Shown: in pieces, positions 55,819 to 64,000 of the stretch
Layout of the letters: each line of letters starts with the position of its first letter
Position numbering within the stretch: the first letter of the stretch is position 1
From: Scolecobasidium constrictum UM 578
Lineage: Eukaryota; Ascomycota; Dothideomycetes; Venturiales; Sympoventuriaceae
DNA length: 64,000 nucleotides
Direction: 5' to 3'
NCBI GenBank assembly: GCA_000611715.1
Contig: AZYM01000135.1
Span: forward strand, 186,001-250,000
Notes under the pieces: model-generated
What the model saw: only the letters and a program-made list of their open reading frames with translations
Databases searched by the model: none
What the model was told of the DNA's origin: nothing
Made by a program: the position numbers and the translations under genes

Positions 55819-56281
55819 TGCAATTTACCCCTCTCTTCTTCTCTGAGGACATGAATTGGCTACTGCATTGGATCAGGACGGAGGATGATGGCGTGTCTAT
55901 TTGGATCTTTCTCATGATGCCTATGTTTTTGCACGGCCGCCGTAGCTGAGTAGCGAGTTTTGTCCGCACATACACTCTGTACAATTAGTTCCCTAGCCAG
56001 CTTCGATCTAATGTATTGTACCTGCATTAGCCCCGCCGATCCCTCGCTCTAGCTTCCTTACTCCTCAACCGCACCGGCGCCGAAGCATACACAACTGCGG
56101 AGCTGTACCTTAGCTGGATATGACGACGTCATGATGCCATACTCCATAACAGCCATGAACTACACCACGAATTTTGAGCACGTTTTGTGCGAGCCCATCT
56201 CGAACTCTTCACCTACAAGTGCTAAAAACAGCATCCAAAACTCAAGGCTACATACACAGCAAACTACTACTTTAAATCACA
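55819..56281. other. Intergenic, no gene seen
   Basis: A 463-bp spacer between two + strand genes; no supportable ORF. Confidence 0.5.
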
Positions 56282-56898
56282 ATGCCTCGTATGGTCGCAC
56301 CTCCGCCCTCAGGCGAATTCAACATCCGCCTCCTCAGACCTTTCTCCGGCCCCGCAACGCACACGGTCGAGATTCTCGGCGAGCCGGACCGTGTCGCGAC
56401 TGTCAAGATGAGCAATGCCTCTGGTGGCGGGAACTCGTTGGAGAAGACGGGGGAGATGCCTGCGTATGATGTTCCACCCTCTTTCTTTGTTGAGTCCTAT
56501 GATTGATGGAGGCGGAGTGAGGTGAAGTGAATGATTGCTGATGCTGGGTGTATTTTCCAGGGACGACGTGAAGGAGCTCATGGAGATGGTGCAGCAGCTA
56601 CGCGGGTTCCCCTCGAATGAGAGCAAGGATCTCTTCGGGTTCGATACGAGACTGGAGTTGCAGACGTTGGAGATTCAGTGGTAAGTTGTGTCCCATGGCC
56701 CGCTCCTCAGATGGAATCGCACGAGAACAGGGAGAGAAAGGAAATGCTGATGATTGAACGTATAGGACGAACGCCGAAGACGACCCCGCAGCCGCGGACG
56801 TGACCGTCGAGGACGAGACGAAGACGACGTTCAAGAACATTGCGGATAGCATTGATGCTGTGGGAAGGCAGTTTGCTAAACAGGACGCCGCGATCTAA
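56282..56898 (+). CDS. Conserved-looking small hypothetical protein, 154 residues
   Basis: Three exons (56282-56493, 56561-56680, 56766-56898) keep frame. The product starts MPRMVAPPPSGEFNIRLLRPF, has a PSFFVE segment, a helix DDVKELMEMVQQLRGFPS, a LELQTLEIQW strand and the ending IDAVGRQFAKQDAAI. The first donor is non-consensus (GTCCTA), but all other choices meet a stop or break the frame. The second intron has GTAAGT and a TATAG acceptor. The texture is that of a soluble, folded, single-domain protein; no signal or membrane segment is seen. I do not recognise the family. Its 3' end faces the condensin gene, 177 bp away. Confidence 0.65.
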
Positions 56899-57075
56899 AC
56901 CTTCTCCAGTCTCCATGGTATTAGGAAGCCAGGAAGGAAGGACAAGACGTTGTTATTGGCATGTATGCACGCGTAGGAAGTTGAAAAGTGTTTGTACTAC
57001 GATCAATCTTGTAAACGTTGTACTCGAAAGACAACAGGATATCAAAACATCAACACCAGCAAGCCTCACTCACGA

Positions 57076-60000
57076 TCACGATATCGTATCCTCATCATCA
57101 TCACTCAACAGGCTCTCCACCAGACTCTCATCCGCACTACCTCCCCTCGGCTCCTTCTTCACCCTCACGTTCCCAGGCGTTAAGTCATCCTCTTCATCTT
57201 CATCCTCCTCCTCATCATCATCCATAAACCGCGTCCCCTCCGCATCAGGCACCCCCGTAAACTTGGTCATGACCGTTTCATCCCCCTCCTCTCCCTCCCC
57301 GTCCTCCTCCTTCTCAGGCTCAGGCATCTCCGTCGTCTCCACCACAGCCTCGTCCTCAGCGGCGGTCTGGGCTTCAGGTTCGTCCTCATCATCCTTGCTG
57401 ACGGAAGCAAGCAGTTTAGACAGACTATTCTGCAACTTGGTCAGGGTATTCCTCCCCGCTGCCTCGGTGATCAGTTTGCCCTCGAAGGCCTCGTTGACGA
57501 GGTCGAAGAGGGTTTGCAAGTTCTCGGCGGGCACAGTGGGGCTTATATGCAGTTTGCCCAGGAGGGAGATGTATGTTTTGCGTTCGTCTTCTGTATCCAC
57601 CATCTCCATTAGTGTCCTGTTCGTGGGTTGTTTACGAACGAGGGATCGGGGAAAGGAAGGAAGAAACTCACTGCTCACGCCCGGCGTCAGAATCTTCTCC
57701 AGCAGCTCCTCCGCCAGCACAGCGTGCCCATCCGTTCCACCCTCCGTCTTACCAGACCCCTCAAGGCCACCCGCAACATTCTTGCGCGGATCCGTCCAAT
57801 CAGCCAGCTGCGCCGCCACCAGCGTCGTCCCAACCATCTCCGCATCCTCATCCATATCCTCCGCTCTCTCCGCGATAGCGTGCAGCACCGGCACCGCGAC
57901 CCTCGCCATCGCCTCCGCATTCCTGGTCTTGGAGTGGCAGAACACGGGCAGGAAGTAGGTGAGTGCCTGGCGTAGGCCCGGGTTGGACGCTGTGTCCGGA
58001 TCGAAGTAGGCGAGCACCATTTGCTTGAGCAGGTCGGCGTCTGTGATTGTGCCGGCGAGTTGCAGTTTGGAGAGCGCGACGGTGGCGTGTGTGGAGACGG
58101 ATTTGTGCGCTGAGCGGAGGGCGCGACTGTACATCTTCAGCACGGGTTTAAGCAGCGGATTCGCGTCTCCCTCCTCATCGCCGTCACCGCCAGCAGAAGG
58201 GATGGCAGGAGAGAGGAGAGACGGATGCGCGACCAGCACATCACTGATGATCTGGATAGCGATGTCCTGCAGCGCCTCGGAGCCCTTGTTGAAGCAGTGC
58301 AGGAACAGCGCCAGGTTCTCCTCGGCCAGGTTCTTGGACAGGAGGCAGCAGAGGCCCATGCACTTCAGCCCGGCCTCGCGGATGGGCGTCTCCTCGCTAC
58401 GCACAGCAGGCACGACGAGGTTGTTCAGCATGGTCTTGAGGTGTGAGGAGCTCTCTAGCGAGGCCTGCACGTTTTGGAGGAGACACTGCGCTATGTGCAG
58501 GCACTTGAGATTGACCTGGATTTCGCGGAGGGCTTTTTCTTCGTCTTCTTCTTCGGTCTTTGCAGCAGCCTTCTTATTGGCTTTGGTTGGCGTAGTGTCA
58601 CCACCACCACCACCACCGCTGACCTCGGAACGCGCAGAGTGGAAACTCTCATCCACATTGCTCGCTGCATCGTCGTCGTCGGAAATGGTATCGTGCACCT
58701 CGGCAATCGCCTCAAGCACAATACTCGCAAACTCCTCCTCGCTCCCACACACAGTCCTCAGAATCTCAATCACCAGCCTTGTGCACTCCTCCGGCAGCTC
58801 CGCCAGAGCAAGCGCCTCCCGCATAATCTGGAACATCTTCCTCCGCCCCATCTCGTCCGAGTAGTCCAGCGTCAGCGCAATGTGCAGGAGCTGCTCGATG
58901 CAGAATTCCTGCTGCACGGCGTCCTCCTCGTATTCTGGCTCTTCCGGGTTGAGCGCGACGGCGTTGACGGCCTCGACGAGCTTGTTGAGGTGCACCTGCA
59001 GGAGGAACGCGAACTTGGTGACTTCGGGCATTTTATCCTCCAGCATGGCCTGCACACGCGTCTCGGCGGACTTGCGGCAGAAATCCGTAAAGGTCCTCGC
59101 CACGAAGGCGCTCTCGGCGGTCAGCTCGTCGAAGAAGGGGTCGGCGAAGTCGACGTGTGCGGCGTAGTCGGGACGACCCTCCCAGAAATCGCGCATCGCT
59201 TCGTGGGCGATGCCGCCTTCGAGACCGGAATTGTTGACGTCGATGCGCTCGAGGAGTTCGAAGAGCGCGTCTGTATTTGGCTCGGAGAGTGCACGTGGGC
59301 CCTGCTGCTCGTCACCCTCGGTGCGCGGGTTGGCGCAGTCCTCGATCCAGCGCTCGTAGAAGAGGCGCGCGGTGGCTTTGCGCACGTTCTCGTCGCGGTC
59401 GCGCAGGCCCCATCGGAGCAGCTTCTCGCGCTGCACGAGGGAGAGGTGGCGAAAATCGCCGAGGGCGGGGAGGATGCGTGCGTAGAGAGCGCGTCTGGTT
59501 GCTGGGTCCGTATCGCGTGCGCGTTCCATCAGCCATGGGAGTGTCGTGGGCGTGAAGCTCAGGTTGAGGAGGAGGGCACGACGCACGTCGGCGCTGGGAT
59601 CCATCTGCAGTGCTTCTAGGAGACGCTCGAGAACGCCACTCGCGGTGTCGTCGTCGCTATCTTCATCGTCCTCATTCTCTTCGTGATCGTCTGCAAATCT
59701 GCCAAGACCCAGCACTGCCTGCACGCGCACAATGCTCTCTTTGTCGCGTAGTCGCTTGATGAGGGCGTGCCTGATAAGGTGGTAGAGCTGATCGTCTATC
59801 GAGTCGAGGGTATTGACAATGTGTGCGACCAGCTGGGTGGCTCGATAGCGGACGAACTTGTCCTTTGCAGTGGTGACATTGAGCGCAATGGTCAGAACGT
59901 GTGTCGTCAGTCGACTCGTCGGCGTCTCGGGTATGCCATCCGTGGTATCGACATCTGGGCTTTGGAAAATGGCATTATCTACACCACCAAGTCAGCCATC

Positions 60001-60513
60001 CATCCCATCCACAGAGCATACACACGACAAATGAAAGGACTCACCCTTCTCACTCGCATGCTTCAAAAACAGGCCAATAAACTTGACCAGCCTGTCCCCC
60101 ACAGGCTCACTCTTCTTCACCCCCAAAACGCGACAAACACACCGTCCAAACTCGTCACTAAACTCGGCCTCATCATACTCCTGATCCAGCTGGTGTTTCC
60201 TACTCGCACCCGCACCGCCGTTCGTCTCATAACAGCAAAACTCCTGCACCTTCCTTAGTGTGACCACGCTCTTCCGCTGCGTCGCGGCCCCGCGCTGCGC
60301 ATCCGCAAACACGGACGCGACGTGCTCCCGCAGCGACGTCGCCTCGCCTTCGTCTGGGATCTGGACTGCGAGGGCCGAGGTGCGCGTCGAGCTGGCGCGT
60401 CCAGTGGATTTGAGCGTTTGCGTGGAGGATTTGCGGGATACTGTTGTTGATGCGGCAGTGGCATCTGAGGCACGCGCGCGCGCATTCGCACGTATCGATG
60501 TGCGGCCGGGCAT
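57076..60513 (-). CDS. YCG1: Condensin complex non-SMC subunit Ycg1 / Cnd3 (CAP-G)
   Basis: HEAT-repeat subunit of condensin that, with the kleisin Brn1, binds DNA for chromosome compaction in mitosis. Exon 1 (60045-60513) and exon 2 (57076-59978) splice in phase 1, giving up to 1123 residues. Residues 1-50 are basic and Ser/Thr-rich. HEAT repeats start near LRKVQEFCCYETNG and include RLVKFIGLFLKHA, KDKFVRYRATQLVAHIVN, LIKRLRDKESIVRVQAVLGL, KLLRWGLRDRDENVRKATARLFYERWI and ETPIREAGLKCMGLCCLL, which match the family closely. The C-terminal ~150 residues are strongly acidic. A further in-frame 75-nt segment (57604-57678, GTGAGC...GGAG, stop-free) may be an intron; its removal gives 1098 residues. 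Long ORFs on the opposite strand are shadows of codon bias. Confidence 0.93.
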
Positions 60514-60765
60514 CCTTATCGTCGTCGTCGTTGTGCTGTTGTGTTAGTGTTGACTGGATCCCGTCTGTACGAGTGTGCGGGCAATGTTTACTGTTTAGAT
60601 CTCCCCCGTGAACCATAAGGCTTAACTCCGCCCGCATCACGGCGTTAGCCCTCCACCAATCAGATGCGTCTCCCAGAAAATGGCGACATCCGCGCTCTAC
60701 TGTATTGCTCCGAACATCTCGAATTCTAGCAATTGAAGCTTCACCACGCTCCCCCTCGAAGCAGC
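60514..60765. promoter_or_regulatory. Bidirectional promoter of YCG1 and the cysteine synthase gene
   Basis: Only 252 bp separate the two divergent start codons, so both promoters must share this space. A CCAATCAGA word (CCAAT-box-like) is at about 60655-60663. Confidence 0.5.
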
Positions 60766-61981
60766 ATGTTCCGCACCGCAGTCCGGCGGTTCGCCGCCAC
60801 CTCCTCCCGCACCGCCGGCTCCGTGCCCGAGCTCACGCTGCCCCAGATCGAAGAGGCGCACCGGTGGGGCATAGCCATCTCCTCCGCGCAGAAAGTCGCC
60901 CAGCGCGGTCTCGTCGATGGTATTCCACATACTTCACTCCTATCCAAGATCCAAGTACCGCTAGCTAACACCTCCTCCAACAGCAATCGGCAAAACCCCG
61001 CTGATCCGCCTCAACAAAATCTCCGACGCCACGGGCTGCGAAGTCCTAGGCAAAGCCGAGTTCCAAAACCCCGGCGGCTCCGTCAAAGACCGCGCCGCCC
61101 TGTACGTCGTCGAGAACGCCGAGCGCCTGGGCCAGCTGTCCCCGGGGGGCACCGTAGTGGAAGGCACAGCAGGCAACACGGGCATCGGGCTCGCGCACGT
61201 GTGCCGCTCCAAGGGCTACAAACTCGTCATCTACATGCCCAACACGCAGTCGCAGGGCAAGATCGATTTATTGCGCTTGCTGGGTGCGGAGGTGTACCCC
61301 GTGCCGGCGGTCGCGTTCGATAACCCGGAGAACTATAATCACCAGGCTAGGCGGCATGCCGAGGGGTTGCAGAACGCGGTGTGGACGAATCAGTTCGACA
61401 ATATCGCGAACAGGCAGGCGCATATCGAGACGACGGGGCCGGAGATCTGGGCCCAGACGGGAGGGAAGGTGGATGCATTCACCTGCGCTACAGGCACGGG
61501 CGGTTCCCTCGCGGGCGTGACGCGCTACCTCAAGGACAAGTCCAACGGGCGCGTGAAATCTTTCCTCGCGGACCCGCCCGGCTCAGTCCTGCACTCTTAC
61601 ATCCAGTCCGGTGGCAAACTCGCCGAGCGCGCCGGCGGCTCCATTACAGAGGGCATCGGCCAGGGCCGCGTAACAGACAATCTGGCGCCCGATATCGATC
61701 TCGTGGACGACAGCCTGCACATCAGCGACGAGAAGACGATCGAGATGGTGTATCGGTGTCTGGACGAGGAGGGCCTGTATCTGGGGGCGAGCTCGTGCCT
61801 GAATGTGGTGGCGGCCAAGGAGGTTGCGGAGAAATTGGGCAAGGGACACACGGTTGTGACGCTGCTTTGTGATGGGGCGTATCGGTATGCGGATAGGTTG
61901 TTCTCGCGGAAGTGGTTGACGGAGAAGAAGCTGCTGGGGTCGATACCGAAGCATTTGGAGAAGTATATCGTTTTGGCATAG
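60766..61981 (+). CDS. Cysteine synthase-like PLP enzyme (O-acetylserine sulfhydrylase family), mitochondrial type
   Basis: Two exons (60766-60919, 60984-61981) give 383 residues. The first ~20 residues (MFRTAVRRFAATSSRTAG) are Arg/Ser/Ala-rich without acids, a mitochondrial presequence. The fold-type II PLP core starts at AIGKTPLIRLNKIS. The Schiff-base Lys is about residue 86 in NPGGSVKDRAA. Substrate and phosphate loops are EGTAGNTGIGLAHV and CATGTGGSLAGV, and EGIGQGRVTDNL with GASSCLNVVAA follow. This subgroup, which is longer than bacterial CysK, resembles yeast YGR012W (Mcy1), found at the mitochondrial outer membrane, and not the main cytosolic cysteine synthase. The reaction in vivo is therefore uncertain. 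The gene is convergent with VPS1. Confidence 0.92.
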
Positions 61982-62375
61982 GGCGGTGTTCAGAATTCTG
62001 CCCCTTGTAGCGTTTCTAGTTGTTCATAGACGCACTGTACATAGTGTATGCATAAAAGGCGAGCGAAGCATTTGAGAAAGGATACTACAATGACACGAAG
62101 GGGCAAATGCGAAATCGCTGACAAGCAATGGTATTATGCACTCATCCACCTCAGCATCTTCGCAAAGGACTCACACGCTTCCCCACAAAGCCAACCGACA
62201 GACAATCTATCTATGTAACCGTCCCCCAAGGACGATGGCAAGGTACAACCTGAGCTCAGCCAACACCGCGCGAGTAATCAGCACACGCAAGACACAAGAT
62301 CCTCTCATCGCTCTATCCAGACACTCCGTCAACCTGCCAAACGAGCTCAGCACAACTGTTTTGGAAGAAAAGAGT
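61982..62375. other. Convergent intergenic region
   Basis: A 394-bp spacer holding the 3' ends of the cysteine synthase and VPS1 genes; no gene is seen. Confidence 0.5.
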
Positions 62376-64000
62376 CTACTGGACTTGATTGACGATTTCG
62401 CTGGCCTTGGCCAAGGAGTCCACCATCTGCTGGCACTCCTTCCTCCGTCGGATCGTGTACTCGCTCTCCTTGAGCAGATCGTCAAGTTCCTCTTGTCGAT
62501 ACAACTGCTCGAGAAGCTCCTTCTGCATCTCCTCTTTTGTGTGTCTACTCATCTATTAGTACTCTGCTATCATTCTCCGCACGAGGAATGCAAACTCACC
62601 CAACCAGATTCAGCATCACAGCCTTGGGCACCATATCAATCATCGTCCTTCTCACAATATTAAAGTAACTCGTAATCAGCAGCTTAATCACCTCCACCTC
62701 CTGCGTCTCCTTCTCATTCAGCGTGCTGCTCGCCTTCAGCGTCGGGGGCGGCGGTTCCATCGCCGCCATCTTCTTCTTGTTCTTGCTCGCCCAGAAGCTG
62801 CCGAAAAACCCGCCGGACTCGTCCGCGCCGCCCAGTGAGGGGCTCGCCGCGCGCGGGGGCACCGCAGCCGCGGGGAGGGGTTTGCCTGTCTTGGGGTCGA
62901 CTTGCACGGGTTTACTCGCGTTGTGGCGCTCGTGGATGATGGCCATGGCGCGCGAGCCATTGATGAAGTCGGGGTGGCCTGTGTTGATGTAGGTGGCTTC
63001 CATGGCGACGAGGTCGCGCACGAGCTTGTTCGTTGGCTCCATGGCTTTCTTGAAGAATTGCACGACGACCAGGTGGAACTTCTCCTTCAGCGCTGGGTAC
63101 CGTCTGAACATGGGTTTGTTGAGGAGTTGGCCGAGGATACGCACTAGCTCGTCGTATACGAGCGAGACGCACTTGAGCGAGGGGTCCTCGAGGCGCTTAA
63201 TCTGCTGCTTGACGATGATTTCGAAGGCGGCAGTGCCGACGAAGAGGGCGGGGCTGGAACCGGAGGAGTTATACAGGATCGTGCGGATGTCGACGTCTTT
63301 GACTACGTCGAAGGGATCCACTGCTTTGACGCCGTTGGAGTAGAGCTCGTGGTAGACGAAGCTGATGCGGGCACCCCCGGAGAGCTCGATACTGGAGAGC
63401 TCCTGGTTGCTGCCTTCGAGCAGGGACTTGTAGTCGTTGGAGAACTCGGTGATCATGTTGAGGATTATGTTGGCCGGGCTGCCGAGCATGGAGTCGCCCA
63501 GCGTGTCGAGCTCTGCTCTGTACTTTTGCAGCGAGGATGAGATGCGCGACTTGATGTCTGGTAGCGTTTGCTTGATGTGCATCATGAGGATCTAGTATGG
63601 ATTAGTCTTGTCTCCAGGCGCCAGGTGGGACATACATACCAAGTTCAGCTTGCGCGCAAGGTACGGTGTGCCGCAGTACGACGCCTTATTCCTGTATGCC
63701 TTGTGATTCTCGAAGAATTGCCGCTCGTGTTCCAAAGCGTATGAGATGGCCTTCTTGTTCTCGATATCGCGCTGTCCACGGTTGACCACGGGCACGTATC
63801 CTAACCTTAGGGGGATAATGCGACCAGCCAGAATATCGACAACATCAGTTCCCTCGTCCATGAGATCAACCTTCGTCAGCACACCAATTGTCCGCTGTCC
63901 CTCCGGATCAACTTCTCTTGCAAGCTTCAAGCCATCAGAATTGGCCAAATCAGTGTTCGCTGCCGTCACCGCAAGTATAATAGCATTCGGCTTGCTAATC
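62376..64000 (-). CDS. VPS1: Dynamin-like GTPase Vps1, C-terminal part (runs off window end)
   Basis: Large GTPase for vacuolar protein sorting, endocytosis and peroxisome fission. Visible exons are 63640-64000 (still open at the window edge), 62600-63591 and 62376-62544. The first contains the end of the G domain: SKPNAIILAVTAANTDLANSDGLKLAREVDP and the G4 motif TKVD. The stalk follows (RYPALKEKFHLVVVQFFKKAMEPTNKLVRDLV). A disordered insert with SPSLGGADESGGFF replaces a PH domain, as in Vps1. The GED is VIKLLITSYFNIVRRTMIDMVPKAVMLNLV then HTKEEMQKELLEQLY, ending SEIVNQVQ. The last intron's acceptor (ending at 62545, GAGTAG) was chosen over a nearer TAATAG because the latter leads to a stop. 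Confidence 0.96.

Noticed and set aside
56840..57958. 372-codon ORF on the plus strand
   Set aside because: It lies antisense to the conserved condensin gene YCG1, is a low-complexity Ser/Pro string, and reflects codon bias of the real gene.
58474..59619. 381-codon ORF on the plus strand
   Set aside because: It is antisense to the HEAT-repeat part of YCG1; the minus-strand frame is clearly the coding one.

Overview
The window is nuclear DNA of a filamentous ascomycete, most likely a Dothideomycete (inference from protein style and gene structure). The support is intron-bearing genes with short introns, mostly 45-82 nt with GTRAGT-type donors and CTRAY-type branch points, single-copy eukaryotic housekeeping genes on both strands, and long untranslated or intergenic spacers. 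There are no operons. No rRNA, tRNA, CRISPR array or recognisable transposon was found. All exon boundaries are inferred by eye from splice consensus and frame continuity, and each spliced total was checked to be a multiple of three.

Left part (1-19.5 kb): the N-terminal part of a Crb2/Rad9-like DNA-damage checkpoint mediator (open at the window start), NOP10, LCL2, a J-domain protein with a beta-ladder-like repeat, lanosterol synthase ERG7, an aldehyde dehydrogenase, the PP1-like phosphatase PPZ1, two orphan genes and the tRNA m1A58 methyltransferase TRM61. A gene-poor block of about 6.9 kb follows (19.5-26.4 kb).

Middle part (26.4-46.4 kb): a 990-residue protein of an uncharacterised fungal family, divergent from the replicative helicase gene MCM5. 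Next come a small problematic ORF, a carboxymuconolactone-decarboxylase-family protein and a family III CoA-transferase/racemase, both ending in peroxisomal PTS1 tripeptides. They are followed by a FLILHELTA-family mitochondrial protein, a broken paralogue of the 990-residue protein, and the RNA-binding protein NRP1.

Right part (48-64 kb, visibly more GC-rich): an F-box/LRR-like protein, a family 25 glycosyltransferase, a coiled-coil/RA/PH protein, a small conserved-looking orphan, the condensin subunit YCG1, a mitochondrial-type cysteine synthase, and the C-terminal part of the dynamin VPS1 (open at the window end).

Most genes have independent cellular roles. The less ordinary material is the pair of paralogues sharing a HicA-like C-terminal module (one intact, one degraded), the J-domain/hexad-repeat architecture, the adjacent PTS1 proteins, a possible second start giving a mitochondrial presequence on the aldehyde dehydrogenase, and several orphan small genes.
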